NCBI GenBank assembly: GCA_038849555.1
Contig: JAWCMT010000003.1
Span: forward strand, 7,612 to 71,611
Length of the DNA stretch: 64,000 nt
Source: JAOAIV01 sp038849555
GTDB lineage: Archaea > Thermoproteota > Bathyarchaeia > Bathyarchaeales > Bathycorpusculaceae
Direction of reading: 5' to 3'
The notes under the pieces are model-generated. The model saw only the letters and a list, made by a program, of their open reading frames with translations, had not been told where the DNA came from and did no database searches. This document shows positions 34,224 through 42,925 of the stretch, piece after piece; positions within the stretch are counted from its first letter, which is position 1, and each line of letters opens with the position of its first letter. Both the position numbers and the translations under genes were made by a program.

Positions 34224-35033
34224 ATGGCGGATAAAATTGCTGTGATAGGCGCTGGGATGATTGGCGGCGCCATCGTGAAAAGCCTGCTGAAAAGCGGTTA
34301 CACAGGCAAGATTTTAGCCACGGATTATCAGCCAGAAAGGATTAAGGCGATGGAGGAGTTAGGCGTAGCGGCAACGAGGGATAACCATAAAGCTGCTGCG
34401 GACGCGGACATAGTTTTCGTCTGCGTTAAACCTGGCGACGTGGAGAAGGTTCTGAAGGAGATAAGCAAGGAAATTGCTGGTAAGCTTGTGATATCCACGG
34501 CTGCGACGGTGCCCTTAAAGTTTTACAAGCAGACAGTGCCCAATGCCAAGTTTGTTAGGATAATGCCTAACATCGCGGTTATGGTACAGGCGTCTTACAC
34601 GGCTTACTGCTGCGGAGAAAACGTTACCCAAGAGGACAAGAAGAAGGTTAAGGCACTGTTGGATATGATGGGAATCTGCGAGGAAATCGATGAGAAATAT
34701 ATGGATGCCATAACGGCTTTAACGGGCAGCGGACCCGGGTATCTCTCCATCATAATTGAGGCTTTAATGTACGCTGGATTAAAGGTTGGTTTGCCGCGGA
34801 ACGTCGCCTTGTATGGCGCAGCCCAAGCGGTTCTGGGCACGGGCAAACTGGTCTTGGAGCTGCAGGAGCATCCTGCCCGAATAAAGGATATGGTTACAAC
34901 ACCCAACGGCACAACCATCGAGGCGATATATCAGCTTGAGGGCAGCTCAATTCGGCAGTCGCTTATGCGGGCGGTTGAGGAAGCCGCCAAGAAAAGCCAG
35001 CGCATTCGAGAAATGCTGGGCATGCCGCAGTAA
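34224..35033 (+). CDS. proC: Pyrroline-5-carboxylate reductase
   Basis: 269 aa. Final step of proline synthesis, NAD(P)H-dependent. The Rossmann motif is IAVIGAGMIGGAIVKSLL. VFVCVKPGDVEKVLKEI, KFVRIMPNIAVMV and the C-terminal signature around ALTGSGPGYLSIIIEAL and DMVTTPNGTTIEAIYQLEG are intact. Length is normal. It is followed 28 bp later by a HAD gene. Confidence 0.96.
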   Translation: MADKIAVIGAGMIGGAIVKSLLKSGYTGKILATDYQPERIKAMEELGVAATRDNHKAAADADIVFVCVKPGDVEKVLKEISKEIAGKLVISTAATVPLKFYKQTVPNAKFVRIMPNIAVMVQASYTAYCCGENVTQEDKKKVKALLDMMGICEEIDEKYMDAITALTGSGPGYLSIIIEALMYAGLKVGLPRNVALYGAAQAVLGTGKLVLELQEHPARIKDMVTTPNGTTIEAIYQLEGSSIRQSLMRAVEEAAKKSQRIREMLGMPQ

Positions 35034-35061
35034 CAACGCTTAAGCAGAGCGCGCGGGTTCA

Positions 35062-35724
35062 GTGATGTATGAAGCGGTCATATTCGACTGGGATGGGACG
35101 CTGGCTGACACTAGACATGTGGTTGTGGCTTCTTTCCAAAAAGCGCTCAGAGATATTCAATGTGAAATAAGCGGCGACTTCATTGAGAAGCGTATTGGAA
35201 TAGGTGCTGCGGAAACTTTTAGGGAGATATTGCGCTTCTCTAAGCGACCTTTTGATGAGGCGTTGATTAGGCTTCTTGTGGCGAAGAAGATTCAGAACGA
35301 GATTGACTTGAGCGCGGATGTGCACTTATTCGATGGCTCGTTGGAGTTGCTGGAGCAGCTGCACGGCAGAGTCAAGTTGGGTTTGGCTTCCATGAACGAC
35401 CGCGAAGTCATCGAGCACCTGCTTAAGACAACTAATACGCGGCGCTTTTTTGATGCAGTGCTTACAGCAGCTGATATAGCGCGGTCAAAGCCTGACCCCG
35501 AAATCTTCTTGAAATGCGCCTCTAAGCTGGGCATCAGCGCTGAAAAATGCGTGGTTTTTGAAGACTCGATTTTCGGCGTGAAGGCGGCTAAAGCGGCGGG
35601 GATGGCGTGCGTCGCGGTTACTACGGGCGTTTATCCGCGGGAGACGCTTGAGAAGGAGAAGCCTGATTTGGTTGTAGCTTCTTTGAGAGAAAGCGGCAAG
35701 ATTCTTAGCTTCATTTTCCAGTAA
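35062..35724 (+). CDS. HAD-superfamily hydrolase (phosphoglycolate phosphatase-like)
   Basis: 220 aa. HAD motifs: FDWDGTLADTRH (motif I, nucleophile Asp), GLASMNDREVIEHLL (II), Lys in ADIARSKPDPEIFLK (III) and VVFEDSIFGVKAAKAAGM (IV). A helical cap lies between motif I and II, as in beta-phosphoglucomutase or phosphoglycolate phosphatase. Substrate not determinable. Likely co-transcribed with proC. Confidence 0.9.
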   Translation: MMYEAVIFDWDGTLADTRHVVVASFQKALRDIQCEISGDFIEKRIGIGAAETFREILRFSKRPFDEALIRLLVAKKIQNEIDLSADVHLFDGSLELLEQLHGRVKLGLASMNDREVIEHLLKTTNTRRFFDAVLTAADIARSKPDPEIFLKCASKLGISAEKCVVFEDSIFGVKAAKAAGMACVAVTTGVYPRETLEKEKPDLVVASLRESGKILSFIFQ

Positions 35725-35907
35725 TACTGCATACACTATTTTGGCTTTGATTCTCTCTATTCTTTCGGTTGCAGTCTTATCTGGCAAGCAATTCAGTTTT
35801 TATGTCATTTTCAGCTTTCTTGAAACAAATATTGACGTGGAGTAGAGGTTTGTTCCGCAAGTGTTATTAACGGTTGCAGCGCTAATAGTTAATTGCGGGA
35901 AGGGAGA

Positions 35908-36075
35908 ATGCGAGAGGACAGACTTGTTTCTATTACGCAGGTCACTTGCGACCATGCAAAACAGCGGAGCTACACGCAAACACGCTTCGACATCCTAAAC
36001 GGCTTCGAGATAACTCTGGTCAGATGCATCAACTGTCATAAGGTTCTATCCTTCGAAGCGAAGAAACTCCGCTGA
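35908..36075 (+). CDS. Small conserved-looking protein with Cys/His residues
   Basis: 55 aa from ATG 35908, preceded by GGGAAGGGAG (TTG 35893 would add five residues). One CxxC (VRCINCHKVLSFEAKK) and an earlier TCDH could together bind a metal. The pattern looks like a small zinc-binding domain. No family recognised. It converges on the rhomboid gene, with 21 bp between. Confidence 0.5.
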   Translation: MREDRLVSITQVTCDHAKQRSYTQTRFDILNGFEITLVRCINCHKVLSFEAKKLR

Positions 36076-36096
36076 ACATGTCGTTTTTCGGCAGTT

Positions 36097-36744
36097 TTAG
36101 GAGAAGCCTATTGCTTGCAGAAGCTGCGGAATTAGCACAATGGCGATTATGAGATAGACAATGAATAGTGCTATGGTTATTAGTAGGTTGCGCAAGACGT
36201 TTTTGCCCCATGCTGCGCCGAAGGGCACACCGATGAGGAAGCCGATAACATGCGAAACGTAAGCGATGTTGCCCTCTACGCCGTAGTAGACAGCGAAGAC
36301 ATTGTAGATGAAGTAGATGAGCGCTACAAGGCCGATGGGCATGAGGAATAGGAAGGAGAATTTTAGGGGTTTAACCAGCATGGCGACAGCGGCCAGTGTA
36401 AATATGGCGGCTGAAGCTCCGATTAGGAAGGTTTCCGGCGAATAGAAGAACACGCCCAAGAGGAACGAGAGCGTACCGCCGATGAAGAAGGCTGACAGCG
36501 TCTTTCCGGCGCCAAGCTCCTTCTCAAGCGTATTGCCGAAAACGAAGAGAAAAAGCATGTTGCCGAGCAAATGCGCGAGGTCGGCGTGGAGGAAAAGCGC
36601 CGTGGCTAAAGTCCATGCTCTGCCTTTGAGGAGGTTTTCACCGCTGAAAGCCAGCTGCGCCATGACTGCGTCCGGGTTTTCCGCGAGCCAAAGCAACAGC
36701 GAAGCCGCAATGCAGAGGAGGATTAGCAGATTAGTTTTGCTCAA
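36097..36744 (-). CDS. Rhomboid-family intramembrane serine protease
   Basis: 215 aa with six to seven membrane helices. The catalytic dyad is visible: Ser111 in FLIGASAAIF and His165 in AYVSHVIGFLIG. HADLAHLLGNMLFLFVFG is the rhomboid loop/helix 2 motif. It cuts membrane proteins within the bilayer. Length and order match the basic six-helix prokaryotic form. Physiological substrates are unknown. Confidence 0.93.
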   Translation of the reverse strand: MSKTNLLILLCIAASLLLWLAENPDAVMAQLAFSGENLLKGRAWTLATALFLHADLAHLLGNMLFLFVFGNTLEKELGAGKTLSAFFIGGTLSFLLGVFFYSPETFLIGASAAIFTLAAVAMLVKPLKFSFLFLMPIGLVALIYFIYNVFAVYYGVEGNIAYVSHVIGFLIGVPFGAAWGKNVLRNLLITIALFIVYLIIAIVLIPQLLQAIGFS

Positions 36745-36898
36745 GCCTATCCGCTTTTGTAATTGGCTGGAGATTTTTTAAAGCTTGCTTGGCAAACTGG
36801 CGTCATTCTGCACTGTTGTGCGCGGCACAGTTTATAGACCTTTCAATATAAAGAGTTCAAAATGCCTTTGGAAACGTAAACAGCCGATAGAAACTATA

Positions 36899-36946
36899 CC
36901 CTCTATAGGTTTCTGCATTGATTGGCTATTAGCCGCCAAATATGAA
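36899..36946 (+). repeat. 48-bp intergenic repeat, copy 1
   Basis: Identical to 60184-60231 in 47 of 48 positions and in the same orientation. It begins CCCTCTATAGG and includes the hairpin GGCTATTAGCC. The only difference is the central base of that hairpin (T here, A in the other copy). It lies between the rhomboid start and the end of the DUF362 gene. Confidence 0.9.
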
Positions 36947-37010
36947 GGCGCATCTATGTAATATAGCTTAATGTTTTCCAATTTTATTAAGGGTGTGTCT
37001 ATTGGCTTGT

Positions 37011-37853
37011 TCAGTTTCTTTTGAACTGTTTGGTTACTTTTTCGATTTTTTCGCCCACGATTTGCGCTTCAATGCTTCCCAAGCCTTTTTGGCTGGCGCG
37101 TCTTATGTGGCTTATCTCGTGTGGATTGAACCCCATGGCTCGGCAGGCAGCGGCGTCAGTGGCTACTGGGTCTTTTCCCGCGATGATGAGGTTCATCTTT
37201 ACTGGTGTGCCGTCTATGGGGCCTTTGCCTTCCATGCCCACGAAACCATCGATAACCGTTAGCGCGGGCTTAAGCACTGTGTTTATGTCAACTACTACTT
37301 TGCTTATGCCTTTCAAATGGTATTTGCCTTTAAATTTCTCAGGAAGCAGCCCGAACATGTTTTTCATGCCTAACGTTACGCCTGTGTCCACATGTGTTTT
37401 TAGCTTAGCAGCGCTGATGACGGCGGATTCGGTAACGATTCGCGGCACAGTTATGCTCTTGAGCGCTTCTCCGTCAGGTATAGGAAGGGTAACCTTATCT
37501 TTAACGTGCCGCAGGTTAAGCCATTCAACACCGTTACGCTGGCACATGTCCTTCATACCCGTAACTTCGAAGGCTTTATCCGCGTTGGTGATGGTGGCAT
37601 CCGACTCGACCACGTAGATTTTCACGGGCAACTCCTCAAGCTTCTTGATTATGGCCTCCACCACCACGGGGTCGGTTGTTGCCCCCGTATCCCAAGTTTT
37701 GTTGGTTATGAAGTTAACTTTGATGAGCACTTTATCGTAGCCGACAAGAGCGCTCTTATAGTCGATCAGGTCCAAGGCTTTGAAAACTGGTGCATGACCC
37801 CGGTCGCCTTTAACAACAGCTACAACGGGAAGCTCTGGCATACACATATACAC
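37011..37853 (-). CDS. DUF362 domain protein, downstream end of the methanofuran operon
   Basis: 280 aa (ATG 37853; ATG 37841 is also possible). DUF362 pattern: KVLIKVNFITNKTWDTGATT, then VVESDATITNADKAFEVTG, ISAAKLKTHVDTGVTLGMKN and GMEGKGPIDGTPVKMNLIIA. No ferredoxin CxxC motifs are fused, although many DUF362 proteins have them. The biochemical role is unknown. It begins 25 bp after mfnE on the same strand, in what looks like one transcript with mfnB-A-D-F-E, so a link to methanofuran or C1 metabolism is a reasonable but untested inference. Confidence 0.88.
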   Translation of the reverse strand: MYMCMPELPVVAVVKGDRGHAPVFKALDLIDYKSALVGYDKVLIKVNFITNKTWDTGATTDPVVVEAIIKKLEELPVKIYVVESDATITNADKAFEVTGMKDMCQRNGVEWLNLRHVKDKVTLPIPDGEALKSITVPRIVTESAVISAAKLKTHVDTGVTLGMKNMFGLLPEKFKGKYHLKGISKVVVDINTVLKPALTVIDGFVGMEGKGPIDGTPVKMNLIIAGKDPVATDAAACRAMGFNPHEISHIRRASQKGLGSIEAQIVGEKIEKVTKQFKRN

Positions 37854-37878
37854 TCATGCTTGCCTATAAAAAATAGTG

Positions 37879-38553
37879 TTATTTTCCCGGAGCGATAAGT
37901 GTGCAAATAGTGTGTTGACCGGCCAAGATGGCGGCTACTCTTTCAGGATAGTTCCCGTTAACTACGTAGCACTTTATTGGCGATTCTAAAAGCAGCTTAG
38001 GCAAGTGACGGTCAACGCTGGTTCGCTTATTCAGCCTTAGCAACTCCTCGGCTGATAATCGCTCTATACGCGCTGTATCCGCGTACTGTTTTGGGTCGTC
38101 TGTGAAAATGCCATCCACATCAGTAGCCAGCAACAGTTTGGCTGCGCCCAAGCGGCTGGCAACATAAGCGGCAATGGAGTCTGAAGTGACATCCCAAGAA
38201 TTCTCCAAAGAATCTTCCTTGAACATTAGCCGCGATGGCAAAAAGATGGGCGCAGCGCCGGTCTCTGCCAGCTGCCGCGCTTTGCTGAGCAGGTATGTCG
38301 CAACCGAGTTTGGAATTAACTGCGTCAGCGCTAGCCCATATTGGTCCATGGCTAGAATCGCCATTCTATGCGCGAGCATGCTGGACAAAGCGAAGCGCCT
38401 ATCAAAATCTCTCACAATGTCAGCGAATCGCCCGCCGCCCGGCACAACCGTGATAGCGTATTTCCTTGATAGCTCGCTTAGCTGAGTGCATAACGCTTTC
38501 AGCTGCGCCGGGTTCTCGGCTAGGCTGCCGCCTACTTTTATCACTGCTTCCAT
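37879..38553 (-). CDS. mfnE: [5-(aminomethyl)furan-3-yl]methyl phosphate kinase (MfnE)
   Basis: 224 aa amino-acid-kinase fold. MfnE converts the aminomethyl-furan phosphate (F1-P) to its diphosphate in methanofuran synthesis. MEAVIKVGGSLAENP (ATP site), VVPGGGRFADIVRDFD, DVTSDSIAAYVASRLGA, LLATDVDGIFTDDP and the final segment are as in archaeal MfnE. It overlaps mfnF by 13 bp. Assignment rests on both fold and the neighbouring mfn genes. Confidence 0.9.
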   Translation of the reverse strand: MEAVIKVGGSLAENPAQLKALCTQLSELSRKYAITVVPGGGRFADIVRDFDRRFALSSMLAHRMAILAMDQYGLALTQLIPNSVATYLLSKARQLAETGAAPIFLPSRLMFKEDSLENSWDVTSDSIAAYVASRLGAAKLLLATDVDGIFTDDPKQYADTARIERLSAEELLRLNKRTSVDRHLPKLLLESPIKCYVVNGNYPERVAAILAGQHTICTLIAPGK

Positions 38554-39602
38554 TTGATGATTCGCCCTTCAAGTTTGCTTGCCATCATCAACGCGACGCC
38601 AACAGCAGGCGACGCCACGGTTGCATCGCCACTTAGCAGTTCGCCAAGGTCGATGATTTTATCCGCGCCGATTTTTTCCGCAGCCGCTCTTGCAAGAAAG
38701 TTCTTGCCGATGCCTGTGACGACGACTGGAACTTCACCGTTTGCAAGCGCTTTTACCCGTGAATAAACCTCGTTGAGTCCCTCGGCGACTTGTTCAACCT
38801 GCTTGCTGTAAATGTAGCGTGCCATCTCAAGAAGCTCCTGCTCGGTTAGCATCTCAATGTCTGCGCAGACAACGCGTGCAAGCCGCGCCATAGCTTCATG
38901 CAGTGTTTTCCCTCGGCCATCCGCAGTTTCTGAAGTGTACTCCTTAGTCGTGATGTTGCCCAAGATTAGATGCACATCGCCGGACTGCGCAAACAGTTCA
39001 GATGAAACCCGTGCGCGGCCGTTTCTAATCGGAACAGAGCGTACAATTGAGGCGACGTTGGTTCGCAGTGTGCCCGTGTAAACAAGCTCGCCGCATTTTA
39101 GCTTCTCAAGGTCAGTTTTACCCGCTGCGGCAACGCGCCCGTCAACGATGGGGATTATGCTGGTGCTTGTGCTTCCAATGTCCACTATGACGCAGGTTTT
39201 TATTAACTGAGAAACCATCCAGCCCGTCGCAGCCCAATTAGCCGCGGCTACGCGAAGCGGCTCCATTTTCGCTGAGTCTATGGGCCTTAAAGTGGCGTCC
39301 ACGTCTAAAACGAAGATTGGCACATCCGCAAACGCCTCAGACGTGCATGTTAGGAGGTGGTTGACGCCTTCACGTTTCGTTTGATAAGCATCCGATAACT
39401 CAGCAGTCATAGTTACGCCGACACCGTCAAGCTGTGCTGCACCGCTTAACCGCTTCTTCAACGCCAGAAGCACATTGACAAGCTTGCCCTTATCCTTCCA
39501 CACTGGGAAATATTCACTTGCCGTTTTAAGCTCCGCTACCTCGCCATCCTTGGTGCATAAGAAAGCCGCCTTGGTATTGGCGCCGCCAATATCCAAACCC
39601 AT
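38541..39602 (-). CDS. mfnF: Methanofuran biosynthesis protein MfnF (APMF-Glu synthase)
   Basis: 353 aa ASKHA-fold protein of the H4MPT-linked C1 pathway group. MfnF couples the furan diphosphate to gamma-glutamyl-tyramine, giving APMF-Glu. GLDIGGANTKAAFL (phosphate 1), VIVDIGSTSTSIIPIVDG (phosphate 2), CGELVYTGTLRTNVASI and VVVTGIGKNFLARAA are conserved. It lies between mfnD (14-bp gap) and mfnE (overlap). Confidence 0.92.
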   Translation of the reverse strand: MGLDIGGANTKAAFLCTKDGEVAELKTASEYFPVWKDKGKLVNVLLALKKRLSGAAQLDGVGVTMTAELSDAYQTKREGVNHLLTCTSEAFADVPIFVLDVDATLRPIDSAKMEPLRVAAANWAATGWMVSQLIKTCVIVDIGSTSTSIIPIVDGRVAAAGKTDLEKLKCGELVYTGTLRTNVASIVRSVPIRNGRARVSSELFAQSGDVHLILGNITTKEYTSETADGRGKTLHEAMARLARVVCADIEMLTEQELLEMARYIYSKQVEQVAEGLNEVYSRVKALANGEVPVVVTGIGKNFLARAAAEKIGADKIIDLGELLSGDATVASPAVGVALMMASKLEGRIIKWKQ

Positions 39603-39616
39603 AACGTTAACCAGCG

Positions 39617-40846
39617 CTATTCGCCTCCCTGCGCCGCTTCGAAAACGCGTTTTTCAGCTTCGCGAAACCTTGCAGCCGCGGCGTTCACTGTGGCTCCATA
39701 AGCGGAAATAAGCGCGCACGCTCTGCTGTTTGAAAGCGGAAAAGGCGGAGCAACAACCTCGCTTATCGCATACATTGCCTGAAGGGCTTTCGACGTTGGC
39801 GGCGGCAGCTCAACCTTCGAGAAAAGGGCGTACCCGCATGTTTGCACACTGGTTGGCAGCTGCCGTTTTAGGACAGCGTTTACAATGACCTCTGCGGGGT
39901 TAAAGTTGACAATACGTCGCAGTCCAACGTAGGAGGTGGTTAATCGCGGGTTAACCTCGACTACAAAGGCTTCATCGTTGGTCAGAATCAAATCTACCCC
40001 GACATATCCTTTGAGACCACGGAAAGATTTAACAATTTTTTCCGCCGTTGCAAACGCCTTAGACCGCAGTGAATCCTCAAAAGGTGCTAGACCGCCGCGG
40101 TAGCTTGAAGTTGCATCAGGCGTTCCGAGCTCGATGTCTTGGCGATTCAGGCTTATTGGCATGACATCTCGGCCAGTGGTGATTAAGCTAACGCTGACAG
40201 CCGCGCCGCGGATGAACTCTTGAACCAGAAAATGCTTACTCACACATTCCCACAGGATTTTGGCCATTGCCGCGACTATTTGCTGCTCATTTCTGACGAG
40301 GCTCAAGCCGCCGCAGCTAACATCACATGAAGGCTTAAACACTAAAGGAAAACGCAGTTTTCCCCTGACAGCCCGCTTAACCTCATCCACAGCCGCATCT
40401 GCGCTGAACACCACTGTTTCAGGCGTAGGCACGTCGTTTTCGCTTAATAATTCATGGAGAAAGGCCTTATCGGCAACTTTACCTATGACACTGGCTTCAC
40501 AGTTCAGCGAGACACCGCCTGCTTGCTCAACTAGTTCCAGAAGCGACTGCAACACACCTTCAGATTCCGGCGCGATTACATAAACGGCGTCAGCAGAAGA
40601 CGCGTTTCTGCAGATTACCTCTTGGGCCTCATGCGGCGCCAAGACGGGCACTATGCAGTCAACATCGAGAGGCGGCTTTAACTTTGCAATTCGCGAATCA
40701 AGTAACGCAGTCACATGGTGCTCTGCGGCTTTGAAATCTGCCGCCAAACTGCGCAACATGCTGAAGCCTTCACTTAACACGCTTGGCGGAATTGGCGTGC
40801 CAGCAAAGCCTCCGCCAGAAACGTGCTCGTAAATTAGAACCTTCAA
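39617..40846 (-). CDS. mfnD: Tyramine--L-glutamate ligase MfnD (ATP-grasp)
   Basis: 409 aa ATP-grasp enzyme that joins glutamate to tyramine. The N-terminus MKVLIYEHVSGGGFAGTPIP is diagnostic of MfnD. FPLVFKPSCDVSCGGLSLV (ATP site), FLVQEFIRGAAVSVSLITTG and FVVEVNPRLTTSYVGLRR (metal-binding Glu/Asn) complete the ATP-grasp core. The start codon overlaps the mfnA stop by 4 bp. Confidence 0.92.
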   Translation of the reverse strand: MKVLIYEHVSGGGFAGTPIPPSVLSEGFSMLRSLAADFKAAEHHVTALLDSRIAKLKPPLDVDCIVPVLAPHEAQEVICRNASSADAVYVIAPESEGVLQSLLELVEQAGGVSLNCEASVIGKVADKAFLHELLSENDVPTPETVVFSADAAVDEVKRAVRGKLRFPLVFKPSCDVSCGGLSLVRNEQQIVAAMAKILWECVSKHFLVQEFIRGAAVSVSLITTGRDVMPISLNRQDIELGTPDATSSYRGGLAPFEDSLRSKAFATAEKIVKSFRGLKGYVGVDLILTNDEAFVVEVNPRLTTSYVGLRRIVNFNPAEVIVNAVLKRQLPTSVQTCGYALFSKVELPPPTSKALQAMYAISEVVAPPFPLSNSRACALISAYGATVNAAAARFREAEKRVFEAAQGGE

Positions 40847-42030
40847 ATCCTCGCCTCGCGGGCATTATGGTTTTGAACCGCCGCGTTTGGCTGGGCGATT
40901 TGGCGCAAAGCATCCAGAAACTCCACGGCATGCCGCCTTTTCAAATGTGGCATAACCACAACTCTGATGCAGTCAAGACGCGGAATATAGGATACGAACC
41001 AGCCGCGCTGCCGTAGTCTTTCGCACAATTGCTTTGCATCTGCGGCTTTAAAAGCCACGATGTTCAACTGTGGCTGAGCGACAAGCGTGAAGCCTAAAGC
41101 CTCAAGCCGCGAGGACAAAAACTTTGTTAGCCGCATACAGCGCTGAATTGTTTTTTTGAAGCCTTCGCGACCTAAATGCTCAAAAACTGCCCATGTAGCC
41201 GCTGCAGAAGCACCTGACCTTGTGCCCGCAAACGTGTACTGCCACTCTTCAGTCAGGTAAGGCGTTTCCGTTTTGATGTGCTCTAGAAATGTGCTGTCGC
41301 GGAATAGGATGCCGCCTGCGGGAATAGGCGTCATACCCATTTTATGCGGGTCAACAGTGATGGATTTTACGCCTTCCAAGCGGAAGTCAAATTCTTTGGC
41401 TTCGTAGCCAAGGTCGTTTAGGAATGGGATTATTAGGCCGCCGAAGGCTGCATCCACATGCAAGTGAACGCCGTGAGCCGCGGCAATCGCGGAGAGCTTG
41501 TCAATTGGGTCAACTGCTCCTAGCTCAGTGGTCCCCGCCGTGCCGATGATGGCGACAGTGTTCCGCGAAATGCATTTCTCTATGGATGATGGCTTAACGC
41601 GGTATGCGTCGTCTAAACTTGCATAGACAGGTTTTAGCCCAAGCAAGTTGCAGATTTTCTTGAAGGAAAAATGCGCAGATTCTGGCAGAACAACCTCAGG
41701 AGCATGTACGCCAGCCATGTTTCTCGCCGCCCATAGCGCCAGCAGATTCGCCTCTGTGCCGCCTGACACAATGAAGCCAACGCTGTTTTCGCCGTTAAGG
41801 AGCGCCGCGAGCCGCTGAATAGCTTCTTTTTCCAGCTTTAGGCTGCCGGGGAATAATCCTGCATCTCCAAGGTTAGCGCTTAAAAACCAGCGGTGCGCTG
41901 TTCGCGCTATTCCATGCGGTTCAGTGCACATTGCGCATAGGATTCTGCCATCCTCATAACGTCGGTCTTGTTCCAGAAACTTTTTCAGCTCAGCCAGCAC
42001 CGCTTTTCGGCTAAGCCCCTTATCACGCAT
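40843..42030 (-). CDS. mfnA: L-tyrosine decarboxylase MfnA (PLP)
   Basis: 395 aa group II PLP decarboxylase. In methanogens MfnA makes tyramine for methanofuran; relatives can also decarboxylate aspartate to beta-alanine for CoA. PLP Lys in SITVDPHKMGMTPIPAG, GTAGTTELGAVDPI, LHVDAAFGGLIIPF, GFIVSGGTEANLLALWAARN and TFAGTRSGASAAATW are all present. Tyrosine as substrate is supported by its place between mfnB and mfnD. The gap to mfnB is 2 bp. Confidence 0.93.
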   Translation of the reverse strand: MRDKGLSRKAVLAELKKFLEQDRRYEDGRILCAMCTEPHGIARTAHRWFLSANLGDAGLFPGSLKLEKEAIQRLAALLNGENSVGFIVSGGTEANLLALWAARNMAGVHAPEVVLPESAHFSFKKICNLLGLKPVYASLDDAYRVKPSSIEKCISRNTVAIIGTAGTTELGAVDPIDKLSAIAAAHGVHLHVDAAFGGLIIPFLNDLGYEAKEFDFRLEGVKSITVDPHKMGMTPIPAGGILFRDSTFLEHIKTETPYLTEEWQYTFAGTRSGASAAATWAVFEHLGREGFKKTIQRCMRLTKFLSSRLEALGFTLVAQPQLNIVAFKAADAKQLCERLRQRGWFVSYIPRLDCIRVVVMPHLKRRHAVEFLDALRQIAQPNAAVQNHNAREARI

Positions 42031-42032
42031 GA

Positions 42033-42788
42033 TTAAAACTCCTTGGGCTTTGGTGCGGTCTTTGCCTCTGCGCGTCTGACTACCTCAACAAGCTCCTGGA
42101 CTCTTTTTCTAGTAATTCTGCCGTTTACTCGGTCGTTTTGTGTGCATGCAGCGCCTCTTAAGCCAGCCACATCAGCGCCTAAAGCGTAAACAACAGGCAA
42201 GTCTTCTTTTCTCAGTGAGCCAGCTAATGCCGCTTCTAAACGGTAATTGTGTGCTGCCTCAACGAAGCGCGTAAGCTGCTCCATTGTTAGGAAGTCGAAG
42301 AGGCGTTTGCCATCTTTAACTGCCGTGTCAAGCATGGCCACGTCAGCTTGGGCTTTATAGGCTATCTCGGGCACGAGCAACGGGTCGATTGCGCAGGCTC
42401 TTTCAGCGTCAGCGTAGCCGGCGGCAACCACTTTGATGGAAGAAGCAAATTCCTTGACCGCCCTTACAATGTGCTGCATGAGGTAAACGGCTTCTTTAGG
42501 CGTTTTCAACCCGCAGAGTCCAGCTTTGACGTAGTTTACGCCTGTTGACGCCGCGCCACGAGCAGCCAATGACGCCGCGCCTGGCAGATTAGGCAACTCG
42601 CCTATGGTGCAGCTTACTTCAACGTTTGCTGGTGCAAGCTCTCGGATGCGCTTTATTACCCATGGGAAGTTGGCGCCTAACGCGCCTTCACGCGGGTTCT
42701 TGACGTCAATTATGTCGGCGCCTCCGAGGATGACTTCCACGGCTTCTGCTTCGTTCATTGGGCTTATTAGTAGCTTCAATTTAATCAT
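42033..42788 (-). CDS. mfnB: 4-HFC-P synthase MfnB
   Basis: 251 aa TIM barrel that makes the furan ring of methanofuran from two glyceraldehyde-3-phosphates. The three key Lys are K30 (DVKNPREGALG), K88 (NYVKAGLCG) and K158 (LDTAVKDGKRLFDFL), spaced exactly as in the methanogen enzyme. Phosphate-binding ALAGSLRKEDLP and GLRGAAC are also kept. It is the first gene of the operon. Its start is 137 bp from that of the divergent hisA-like gene. Confidence 0.95.
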   Translation of the reverse strand: MIKLKLLISPMNEAEAVEVILGGADIIDVKNPREGALGANFPWVIKRIRELAPANVEVSCTIGELPNLPGAASLAARGAASTGVNYVKAGLCGLKTPKEAVYLMQHIVRAVKEFASSIKVVAAGYADAERACAIDPLLVPEIAYKAQADVAMLDTAVKDGKRLFDFLTMEQLTRFVEAAHNYRLEAALAGSLRKEDLPVVYALGADVAGLRGAACTQNDRVNGRITRKRVQELVEVVRRAEAKTAPKPKEF

Positions 42789-42925
42789 ATTGAAGCGGAA
42801 TTCCTAAACCTTTAAAGTTTTTGTCACCAGCACCCTATATAAGGATGTTGCCGTAGCCAGAAGCAGCTAATAAGGGGTAACTTTTCTATATAATCAAGCG
42901 CAACCACAGCCTAGAGGAAAAACCC

